Assembly (NCBI GenBank): GCA_937881145.1
Contig: CALGFL010000509.1
Location: 1-5,538, forward strand
DNA: 5,538 nt
Direction of reading: 5' to 3'
Source: an uncultured Bordetella sp.
GTDB taxonomy: Bacteria; Pseudomonadota; Gammaproteobacteria; Burkholderiales; Burkholderiaceae_B
The notes under the pieces are model-generated. The model saw only the letters and a list, made by a program, of their open reading frames with translations, was not told the DNA's origin and made no database searches. Position numbers and translations under genes: made by a program. Below are positions 1 through 5,538 of the stretch, one piece after another (the first letter of the stretch is position 1; each line of letters opens with the position of its first letter).

Positions 1-2493
1 GCCCTGCAGTGCCTGACCTTGTATCGCTGCGCCGATGTGGACAGGGCTGCCCGGTGGCGTGTATTTGGCGGCATTTTCCAGCAGATTGCACAGCACGCGC
101 TCGATCAGCACGCCGTCGCATTCGACCAGCGGCAGGTCGGATAGCCGATCCACCGTGACGGCCCGGCCGGCCAGGCTTTCCTTCATGGCGGCCAGCGCCG
201 CGCCGACCAGCTCTTCGATCGACTGCCATTCGCGCCGCAGCGGCGTTTCGCGGTTCTGCAGGCGCGCCATGTCGAGCAGGTTGATCACCAGGGCGTGCAT
301 GCGCCTGGCCTGGTCGCGCATGGCTTGCACCATTTCGCGGGCCGGCGCGGGCAGCGAGCCGGAATCGCGGGCCAGGGTGTCGGCCATGCCGATGAGCCCC
401 GTGAGCGGCGTGCGCAGATCATGCGATACCGCGGCCAGCAGCGAGTTGCGCAGGCGCTCGGATTCGATGCCGACCAGGGCCTGCTGCGCCACTTCCACGT
501 AATGCAGGCGCTCGAGCGCGATGGCGATGAGGGTGGCGTAGGCGTCGAGTTGGCGCCGCGTCTGCGGCTCGGCGTAGAGTGCCCGTTTGGAGACGTTCAG
601 TGCCAGCACGCCGCGCACCCGCATGGGCGCGCGCAGCGGCAGGTACAGAATCGGGCTGTTGCTGAGCGTGGTGGTGCCGATGCCGGCGGCCTGCCCGTGG
701 TCGAAGGCCCATTGCGCCAGGGCGGGATCGGGGTCGGGCATGCCGGCCGGCTTGGGCGCCAGGTGCAATTGATCGTCCAGTTTTTGCACATACAGGGCGC
801 TTTGGGCGTTGAAGGCCGCCTTGAGAAAATTCTCGGCCGAACCGACGATCTGCTCGGCCAGCAGGGCCGAGGACAATTCGCGCGCGAACTCGTACAGCCC
901 GCGCGTGTCGGCCTCGCGCCTGGCCGAGTTTCGGGCCTGGGCGCGCAGGCCGGCTGTCAGCTGGCCGATGAGCAGGCCCACGCCCAGCAGCACGGCGAAG
1001 GTCAGCAGGTATTGCACGTCGGACACCGCGAAGGACCACAGCGGTTGCACGAAGAAGAAGTCGAACAGCCCCACGCTGACCGCGGCCGCCAGCGCGGCCG
1101 GGCCGCGGCCGTGGCGCAGCGCCGCGGCGACGACCGCCAGCAGATAGAACATGACGATATTGGTCTGGTGCAGTGCGGGGAAGGCCACGCCCGAGACCAG
1201 CGTGGCGATGGCGCAATAGACGCCGGCCCAGGCATAGCCGTAGCGCGAGAGCGGCGCGGCGGTCTCGCCGGCTTCGGGCGCGGCGAGGTCGCGCTGCGGT
1301 TGCGGCGCGGCAGTCGCGGCGATGCGCACGATGTCCACGTCGGGGCAGGCGCGCACCAGGGCTTCGGCCAGGCTGCCGCGGCGCCTGGACAAGACCCCGC
1401 CCAGCAGCGCGCCGAGCCAGACGGACGAGCGGCTGCGGATTTCGTCGCGGCCGACGACGGCCTTGCTGATGTTGTGCCGGCGGATATAGCGGACGATGAC
1501 TTCGGTGGGGTTGTCGCCCGCCAGGGTTTCGATGTGCGCGCCCAATTGCTCGGCCAGTGCCATGGCCTCTCCCAGCAGGCGCTGGCGCGCCGGCGGCAGG
1601 GCGGCGATGCGCGGCGTGGTCACGGTGATGACGTGCAGATCGCATTCGAGCTGGCGCGCCAATCGGTGAGCGCTACGCACCACGTGCGCGGCCTGCGGCC
1701 CGGGGCCGATGCAGGCCAGCACCGTTTCGCGCGTGCGCCACACGGGCTCGATGGCGCGCTCGTCGCGATAGGCCCTGACGTCGTCATCGACGTGATCGGC
1801 CGTGCGGCGCAGGGCCAACTCGCGCAGGGCGATGAGGTTGCCCTTGCGAAAGAAGTTGCCGCCGGCGCGCTGTGCCTGTTCAGGCAGGTAGACGCGGCCT
1901 TCTTTCAGGCGGCGCAGCAGTTCGTCGGCCGACAGGTCCACCAGGATGATTTCGTCGGCCGCGTCGAACACGGCGTCCGGCACGGTTTCCCAGACTTTGA
2001 CGCCGGTGATGCCGCCGACGGCTTCGTTCAGGCTGTCCAGGTGCTGCACGTTGAGCGTGGTCCAGACGTCGATGCCGCCTTCGAGCAGTTCTTGTACGTC
2101 CTGCCAGCGCTTGGCGTGCCGCGCGCCGGGGACGTTGGAGTGCGCGAGTTCGTCGACCAGGATGATGCGCGGCTTGCGTTGCAGCGCGCCGGGCAGGTCG
2201 AATTCCGGCAGTGTGCGACCGCGATAGCTTATGGGCTGCGGCGGCAGAAACTCCAGGCCTGCGATGAGTTCGGCGGTCTCGCGCCGGCCGTGTGTCTCGA
2301 CAATGCCGGCGACCACGTCCACGCCTTGGTCGCGTTGCGCGCGAGCGGCCGACAGCATGGCGTAGGTCTTGCCCACGCCGGCGGACGCGCCGAAGTAAAT
2401 GCGCAGGCGGCCGCGGCGGGCGGCGTCGGCCGTGTCGTCCAGCTGTTTGAGCAGTCGATCGGGATCGGGACGTTCGTCTCCGGATGCGGCCAT
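1..2493 (-). CDS. kdpD: KdpD, sensor histidine kinase for K+ limitation (3' end outside window)
   Basis: KdpD is the inner-membrane sensor kinase/phosphatase that phosphorylates KdpE to switch on kdpFABC under K+ limitation. The first 831 codons are visible in one uninterrupted frame; roughly 80 C-terminal residues (the rest of the ATPase domain, G boxes) are expected beyond base 1. Domains in order: N-terminal KdpD domain with Walker A GASAGVGKT (residues 35-43) and Walker B-like IILVDELAHSN (110-120), plus the family strings VETHGRR and FFRKGNLIALRELALRRT; USP-like domain about 255-375; four hydrophobic segments at about 419-438, 445-460, 464-482 and 494-513; GAF-like region about 530-670; HisKA with AAVSHDLRTPLT, phospho-acceptor His691 (codon 421-423); and N box NLLENAAKY (803-811). 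The ATG at 2493 gives the expected N-terminus, but I see no Shine-Dalgarno before it. The cupin stop is 16 nt upstream, so translational coupling is likely. No truncation or missing key residue is seen within the window. Confidence 0.97.
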   Translation of the reverse strand, partial: MAASGDERPDPDRLLKQLDDTADAARRGRLRIYFGASAGVGKTYAMLSAARAQRDQGVDVVAGIVETHGRRETAELIAGLEFLPPQPISYRGRTLPEFDLPGALQRKPRIILVDELAHSNVPGARHAKRWQDVQELLEGGIDVWTTLNVQHLDSLNEAVGGITGVKVWETVPDAVFDAADEIILVDLSADELLRRLKEGRVYLPEQAQRAGGNFFRKGNLIALRELALRRTADHVDDDVRAYRDERAIEPVWRTRETVLACIGPGPQAAHVVRSAHRLARQLECDLHVITVTTPRIAALPPARQRLLGEAMALAEQLGAHIETLAGDNPTEVIVRYIRRHNISKAVVGRDEIRSRSSVWLGALLGGVLSRRRGSLAEALVRACPDVDIVRIAATAAPQPQRDLAAPEAGETAAPLSRYGYAWAGVYCAIATLVSGVAFPALHQTNIVMFYLLAVVAAALRHGRGPAALAAAVSVGLFDFFFVQPLWSFAVSDVQYLLTFAVLLGVGLLIGQLTAGLRAQARNSARREADTRGLYEFARELSSALLAEQIVGSAENFLKAAFNAQSALYVQKLDDQLHLAPKPAGMPDPDPALAQWAFDHGQAAGIGTTTLSNSPILYLPLRAPMRVRGVLALNVSKRALYAEPQTRRQLDAYATLIAIALERLHYVEVAQQALVGIESERLRNSLLAAVSHDLRTPLTGLIGMADTLARDSGSLPAPAREMVQAMRDQARRMHALVINLLDMARLQNRETPLRREWQSIEELVGAALAAMKESLAGRAVTVDRLSDLPLVECDGVLIERVLCNLLENAAKYTPPGSPVHIGAAIQGQALQG

Positions 2494-2509
2494 GATGATG
2501 AAGTTCGGG

Positions 2510-2851
2510 TCAGTCGACGATGAATAGTTTGGCGCCGGCCTGCGTGTGGGATTGATGCGCTTGGGCGTCGTCGCCCACCTGATAGCTCATGCCGGGCATG
2601 AGGGTGAAGGTGCGGCCGTCTTTCAGCGTGGTTTCCAGTTGGCCTTCGAGGCAGAAAAGGACGTGGCCTTTGCTGCACCAGTGGTCGGCGAGATAGCCGG
2701 GGGTGTATTCGACCATGCGGACGCGGATTTTATTGCCTTCGTCGCCGAAGTATTGCGTGCGCCAGTAGGCTTTACCGGTTTCTCCGGGGTGTTCGGTGGC
2801 TTCGATTTTCGACCAATCGGTGGTGCCGAAGGAGAAGGGGGGCATTTTCAT
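2510..2851 (-). CDS. Small single-domain cupin, DHCW motif cupin fold family
   Basis: This is a 113-residue protein made of one cupin beta-barrel. It has no signal peptide or membrane segment, so it is probably cytoplasmic. The N-terminus MKMPPFSFGTTDWSKIEATE and the block GYLADHWCSKGHVLFCLEG (residues 52-70) match, from memory, the family annotated as 'DHCW motif cupin fold protein'. His57, Cys59 and His63 plus Glu69 would form the first cupin motif; PGMSYQ (86-91) with His99/His102 would form the second. These are candidate metal ligands by inference; the substrate and reaction are unknown. Three in-frame ATGs lie close together (2857, 2851, 2845). I choose 2851 because CGGAG at 2861-2865 is 9 nt away, against 3 nt for 2857. 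The frame stays open to an ATG at 3022, but that extension (55 residues before 2857) looks non-coding and has no ribosome site. Base composition is lower in G+C than in the kdp genes around it. It ends 16 nt before kdpD, suggesting cotranscription. Confidence 0.88.
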   Translation of the reverse strand: MKMPPFSFGTTDWSKIEATEHPGETGKAYWRTQYFGDEGNKIRVRMVEYTPGYLADHWCSKGHVLFCLEGQLETTLKDGRTFTLMPGMSYQVGDDAQAHQSHTQAGAKLFIVD

Positions 2852-2860
2852 GGGCATGTG

Positions 2861-2865
2861 CTCCG
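2861..2865 (-). promoter_or_regulatory. Ribosome binding site deciding the cupin start
   Basis: The minus strand reads CGGAG. It lies 9 nt before the ATG at 2851 and only 3 nt before the ATG at 2857, so it favours initiation at 2851 (product beginning MKMPPF). The far-upstream in-frame ATG at 3022 has no comparable site, which argues against the longer 170-residue reading. Confidence 0.6.
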
Positions 2866-2881
2866 TTGTTTGTTCTTGTGC

Positions 2882-2911
2882 ATGGTACGCCCCAACTTCT
2901 TGGCGTGTCGT
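2882..2911 (-). promoter_or_regulatory. Possible weak sigma-70 promoter for cupin-kdpD
   Basis: On the minus strand, ACGACA (2906-2911, 4 of 6 matches to TTGACA) is followed after 18 nt by TACCAT (2882-2887, 4 of 6 matches to TATAAT, including the key TA...T positions). Transcription from it would start roughly 15-20 nt before the cupin ATG, leaving room for the CGGAG site. Such weak matches occur by chance, so this is only a candidate. If real, it would let cupin and kdpD be expressed without the pump genes. Confidence 0.28.
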
Positions 2912-2948
2912 CTGGCTGTTTGGGTTCTTAAACCGCCGAGGCTGCCCC

Positions 2949-3138
2949 GCGCAATTCGGATGCTCGGCGCTGGTGCCTGTGCTTCGGATTGCTCCGGGGT
3001 CCTCGGCTCGCAGCAGCCTCATGTGGCGGTTGTTTTAAGACCTTTCATGGTTCGACGCCGTGAGCTTGCGGCAGGGCGCAGGAATCCGAAGCGCGGGGCG
3101 GCCATTCGCAGCTCATCGGGCGAGCATCGGAATTGCGC
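2949..3138. repeat. Imperfect inverted repeat pair enclosing about 190 bp, with nested inverted repeat
   Basis: The plus strand carries GCGCAATTCGGATGCTCG at 2949-2966 and CGAGCATCGGAATTGCGC at 3121-3138; these are reverse complements at 17 of 18 positions. Inside them GCTTCGGATT (2981-2990) and AATCCGAAGC (3083-3092) form a second, perfect 10-nt inverted pair. The arms are too far apart for a simple terminator. They could fold into a long interrupted hairpin in RNA or single-stranded DNA, or be terminal repeats of a decayed miniature element. I see no target-site duplication outside the arms, and no transposase gene. The match itself is certain; its function is unknown. Confidence 0.7.
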
Positions 3139-3174
3139 AGTCCTGTCGCAGGCGGCTCCTGAACTGAAAAACAA

Positions 3175-3786
3175 TCAATGCCCTGCGGCACTCAACTTAT
3201 CCAACGCCAGATTCAACTCCAGCACATTGACCGTGGCATCGCCCAGTATTCCCATCCAGGCGCCGGCCTTGGTGTATTGCTGCACCAGTTTGCGCACGGC
3301 CTCTTCAGGCAGCTTGCGGGCGCGCGCCACGCGGGCGACCTGGTAATCGGCGGCAGCGGGGCTGATCTGCGGGTCCAGGCCGCTGGCCGAGGCGGTGACC
3401 AGATCCACGGGTACCGGCGCCGTGTTGGTCGGATCGGCCGCCTTGAGCGCCGCGATGCGGTCCTTCACGGCCTGGGTCAGGTCGGGATTGGTGGGCCCCA
3501 GGTTGGAGCCGCCCGACGAAGCCGCGTTGTAGGGCATGGGCGAGGTGGCCGAAGGGCGGCTCCAGAAATAGCCGGGCGAGCTGAAGGGCTGGCCGATGAG
3601 CGACGAGCCGATCACCTGGCCGTTGCGTTCGATCAGCGAACCCGCGGCTTGACGCGGAAAGACCAGCTTGGCGACGCCGGTGGTGATCAGCGGATAGATC
3701 AGGCCGGTGATGACCGACAGGGTGATGAACAGCGCCAGGGCGGGGCGCAGCAGGCCGGCGGGTTTGGCGGGGTTGGCTTGTTGCAT
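3175..3786 (-). CDS. kdpC: KdpC, potassium-transporting ATPase subunit C
   Basis: KdpC is the small single-span subunit of KdpFABC. It is anchored in the inner membrane with a periplasmic domain and is needed for assembly and for K+ transport by KdpA/KdpB. The 203-residue product is close to the usual KdpC length (about 190-200). It has one hydrophobic segment at residues 12-38 ([20 protein letters not shown] onward), then family hallmarks: [18 protein letters not shown] (about 49-66), [10 protein letters not shown] (72-81), [18 protein letters not shown] (86-103), [15 protein letters not shown] near 125-139, and the C-terminal [18 protein letters not shown]. The ATG at 3786 is chosen because GAGGA (3794-3798) sits 7 nt upstream and the N-terminus fits the family. 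It follows kdpB by 40 nt, in the same operon. No convincing rho-independent terminator follows its TGA at 3175-3177, so read-through towards the cupin and kdpD is possible. Confidence 0.97.
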   Translation of the reverse strand: MQQANPAKPAGLLRPALALFITLSVITGLIYPLITTGVAKLVFPRQAAGSLIERNGQVIGSSLIGQPFSSPGYFWSRPSATSPMPYNAASSGGSNLGPTNPDLTQAVKDRIAALKAADPTNTAPVPVDLVTASASGLDPQISPAAADYQVARVARARKLPEEAVRKLVQQYTKAGAWMGILGDATVNVLELNLALDKLSAAGH

Positions 3787-3793
3787 GATGGGT

Positions 3794-3798
3794 TCCTC
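3794..3798 (-). promoter_or_regulatory. Ribosome binding site of kdpC
   Basis: The minus strand reads GAGGA followed by a 7-nt spacer and ATG at 3786. This is the best-spaced Shine-Dalgarno sequence in the window and fixes the kdpC start. It lies in the 40-nt kdpB-kdpC gap, which holds nothing else that I can recognise. Confidence 0.75.
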
Positions 3799-3826
3799 GA
3801 TGTGTGCAATAGGCGGGCTTGCTCGT

Positions 3827-5538
3827 TCAAGCCCAGCCCATGGCGGCCAGGATCATGTCGATCAGCTTGATGCCGACGAAAGGCACCAGCAGGCCGCCCA
3901 GGCCGTAGATCAGCAGATTGCGGCGCAGCAGGACGGCCGCGCCCAGCGGTCGGTAGCGCACGCCCTTCAAGGCCAGCGGGATCAGCGCGATGATGATGAG
4001 CGCGTTGAAGATCACGGCCGAGAGGATGGACGAGGCCGGCGTGGCCAGGTGCATGATGTTGAGCACGCCCAGCTGCGGATACACCGCGGCGAAGGCCGCC
4101 GGGATGATGGCGAAGTACTTCGCCACGTCGTTGGCGATGCTGAAGGTGGTGAGCGAGCCGCGCGTCATCAGCATCTGCTTGCCGATCTCGACGATCTCGA
4201 TCAGCTTGGTGGGGTTGGAATCCAGGTCCACCATATTGCCGGCTTCCTTGGCGGCCTGCGTGCCCGAGTTCATGGCCACGGCCACGTCGGCCTGGGCCAG
4301 CGCGGGCGCGTCGTTGGTGCCGTCGCCCGTCATGGCCACCAGGCGGCCTTCCTGCTGGTAGTTGCGGATGAGCTTGAGCTTGGCTTCGGGCGTCGCTTCG
4401 GCCAGGAAGTCGTCCACGCCTGCCTCGGCGGCGATGGCGGCAGCGGTGAGCTTGTTGTCGCCGGTGATCATCACCGTCTTGATGCCCATGCGGCGCAGTT
4501 CGGCAAAGCGCGGCTGGATCTCCGGCTTGACGATGTCCTTGAGTTCGATCACGCCCAGCGCGCGGCCGCCATCGGCCACGGCCAGCGGCGTGCTGCCGCG
4601 GCGGGCGATGGTGTCGGCGTCGCGCGCCAGCGTGGCGGGCAGGGCGGCACCGGCCTCGCGCAGCCACGCGGTCACGGCGTCGACCGCGCCCTTGCGGATC
4701 GAGCGGCCGTGCAGGTCCACGCCACTCATGCGGGTCTGGGCGGTGAAAGGCACGAACTCGGCGTCGGGCAGACTGTTGTTCGGCAGCGCACCCAGCTGGC
4801 GGTCGGCCAGCGCGACGATGCTGCGGCCTTCGGGCGTCTCGTCGGCCAGCGAGGCCAGACGGGCGGCCTCGGCCAGTTCGCGCTCGTTCACGCCCGATGC
4901 GGGCAGGAAGCACGAGGCCTGGCGATTGCCGAAGGTGATGGTGCCGGTCTTGTCCAGCAGCAGCACGTCGACGTCGCCGGCGGCTTCCACCGCGCGGCCG
5001 GAGGTGGCGATGACGTTGGCTTGCATCATGCGGCTCATGCCCGCCACGCCGATGGCCGAGAGCAGGCCGCCGATGGTGGTGGGGATCAGGCACACCAGCA
5101 GGGCCACCAGCGCCGTGACCGACACTACGCTGCCGCCGCCGGCCGCATGCACGGCATAAGCCGAAAAGGGCAGCAGCGTGACGCAGACCAGCAGGAACAC
5201 GATGGTCAGGCCCACCAGCAAGATGGTCAGCGCCAGTTCGTTGGGCGTCTTCTGGCGCTTGGCGCCTTCGACCATGGATATCATGCGGTCCAGGAAGCTT
5301 TCGCCCGGATTGGCCGCGATGCGCACGAAGATCCAGTCCGACAGCACGCGCGTGCCGCCCGTCACCGACGAGAAATCGCCGCCCGACTCGCGGATCACCG
5401 GCGCCGATTCGCCGGTGATGGCCGACTCGTCCACCGAAGCCACGCCTTCGATGACCTCGCCGTCGAGCGGGATCATGTCGTGGGCCTCCACCAGCACGGC
5501 GTCGCCGCGGCGCAGGTTCTCGGCCTGCTCGGGAATCC
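3827..5538 (-). CDS. kdpB: KdpB, potassium-transporting P-type ATPase subunit B (5' end outside window)
   Basis: KdpB is the ATP-hydrolysing subunit of the inner-membrane KdpFABC complex, which drives high-affinity K+ uptake through KdpA. The last 569 codons are visible, ending in TGA at 3827-3829. By comparison with the E. coli protein (682 aa, recalled) roughly 115-120 N-terminal residues lie beyond 5538. The open frame can be read from a GTG at 5497, but that is an internal Val codon and not a start. Visible landmarks in order are: the actuator-domain TGES loop (Ser codon 5405-5407), whose Ser matches E. coli Ser162, the site of inhibitory phosphorylation; a membrane pair with the CLIPTTIGG turn; the DKTGT phosphorylation site (Asp codon 4952-4954); the nucleotide-domain [12 protein letters not shown] and RKGAVDAV stretches; the hinge TGDGTNDAP (about 4305-4332); and the membrane [10 protein letters not shown], with the conserved Asp and Lys of TM5. 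All key residues are present, so it should be active. It is the promoter-proximal neighbour of kdpC, 40 nt apart. Identification is essentially certain. Confidence 0.98.
   Translation of the reverse strand, partial: IPEQAENLRRGDAVLVEAHDMIPLDGEVIEGVASVDESAITGESAPVIRESGGDFSSVTGGTRVLSDWIFVRIAANPGESFLDRMISMVEGAKRQKTPNELALTILLVGLTIVFLLVCVTLLPFSAYAVHAAGGGSVVSVTALVALLVCLIPTTIGGLLSAIGVAGMSRMMQANVIATSGRAVEAAGDVDVLLLDKTGTITFGNRQASCFLPASGVNERELAEAARLASLADETPEGRSIVALADRQLGALPNNSLPDAEFVPFTAQTRMSGVDLHGRSIRKGAVDAVTAWLREAGAALPATLARDADTIARRGSTPLAVADGGRALGVIELKDIVKPEIQPRFAELRRMGIKTVMITGDNKLTAAAIAAEAGVDDFLAEATPEAKLKLIRNYQQEGRLVAMTGDGTNDAPALAQADVAVAMNSGTQAAKEAGNMVDLDSNPTKLIEIVEIGKQMLMTRGSLTTFSIANDVAKYFAIIPAAFAAVYPQLGVLNIMHLATPASSILSAVIFNALIIIALIPLALKGVRYRPLGAAVLLRRNLLIYGLGGLLVPFVGIKLIDMILAAMGWA

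Larger units (their letters stand above)
2858..3174. other. Non-coding spacer between kdpC and the cupin gene
   Basis: These 317 bases hold no gene I can support. Frames open across it on both strands look non-coding: they have no ribosome site and no recognisable protein family. The stretch contains the nested inverted repeats at 2949-3138, related direct repeats at 2955-2967 and 2983-2997, a weak promoter candidate at 2882-2911 and the cupin ribosome site. There is no strong stem plus T-run terminator after kdpC. G+C is reduced in its cupin-proximal part (about 55% over 2701-2940 by hand count). Confidence 0.6.

Noticed and set aside
419..1645. 408-codon minus-strand open frame overlapping kdpD
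   Set aside because: It is a frame-shifted shadow of kdpD with an Arg/Ala/Pro/His-rich composition. The kdpD frame itself is continuous and carries the family motifs.
295..2523. 742-codon open frame on the plus strand running opposite most of kdpD
   Set aside because: It is exactly codon-complementary to kdpD. It stays open because kdpD here lacks TTA, CTA and TCA codons over that span, as expected in a GC-rich gene. The product is low-complexity and matches no family I recognise.
2510..3022. 170-residue version of the cupin starting at 3022
   Set aside because: The extra N-terminal residues do not look like the family, cross the inverted-repeat region, and lack a ribosome site; the family N-terminus fits the start at 2851 or 2857.
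3019..3048. Nine-residue leader ORF (MKGLKTTAT) whose stop overlaps the ATG at 3022
   Set aside because: It has no Shine-Dalgarno sequence and the ATGA overlap leads into an unlikely extended start; a chance ORF is the simpler reading.
3139..3174. Possible terminator after kdpC
   Set aside because: Only 4-bp stems (for example CCTG-CGA-CAGG on the minus strand) are present, with no following T-run, and the T-rich stretch lies before the stems and not after them.
2546..3346. 266-codon plus-strand open frame across the cupin and the spacer
   Set aside because: It runs antisense to the cupin and the kdpC end, has no ribosome site, and resembles no protein family; it is explained by base composition.
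3699..5093. 464-codon minus-strand open frame inside kdpB
   Set aside because: It is a shifted frame of kdpB with His/Arg/Gly-rich shadow composition; the kdpB frame has all P-type ATPase motifs.

Overview
This window looks like part of a kdp high-affinity potassium uptake locus from a GC-rich betaproteobacterium, probably of the Bordetella/Achromobacter type. The taxonomic guess rests on base composition and overall protein character only. All real genes lie on the minus strand, so the locus reads from right to left: kdpB (5' end outside the window), kdpC, a 317-323 nt spacer, a small cupin gene, then kdpD (3' end outside the window). kdpF/kdpA are expected beyond base 5538 and the response regulator kdpE beyond base 1, but neither is visible.

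Bases 3827-5538 hold the last 569 codons of KdpB, the P-type ATPase subunit. Bases 3175-3786 hold a complete KdpC (203 aa). Together with KdpA (and KdpF) these form the inner-membrane KdpFABC pump, which imports K+ at the cost of ATP when K+ is scarce. Bases 1-2493 hold the first 831 codons of KdpD, the sensor histidine kinase that controls the pump through KdpE. The reading frame of KdpD is unbroken from its ATG to the window edge. It shows the KdpD/Walker domain, a USP-like domain, four membrane segments, a GAF-like region, the phospho-acceptor His and the N box.

The unusual part is the middle, 2494-3174. A small single-domain cupin of the 'DHCW motif cupin fold' type lies between pump and sensor genes, where many kdp loci run directly from kdpC to kdpD. 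It is followed after 16 nt by kdpD, whose start has no evident Shine-Dalgarno sequence, which suggests that kdpD translation is coupled to the cupin. Bases 2701-2940 are only about 55% G+C by hand count, against roughly 65-85% in the flanking kdp genes. The spacer upstream of the cupin carries an 18-nt inverted repeat with one mismatch enclosing about 190 bp. Nested inside is a perfect 10-nt inverted repeat, and related short motifs also recur as direct repeats. A weak promoter-like sequence lies just before the cupin. I infer that the cupin and its spacer may have been inserted into an ancestral kdpC-kdpD junction, and that cupin-kdpD may be transcribed partly independently of the pump genes. 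I see no wholly new system here, no RNA genes and no CRISPR.
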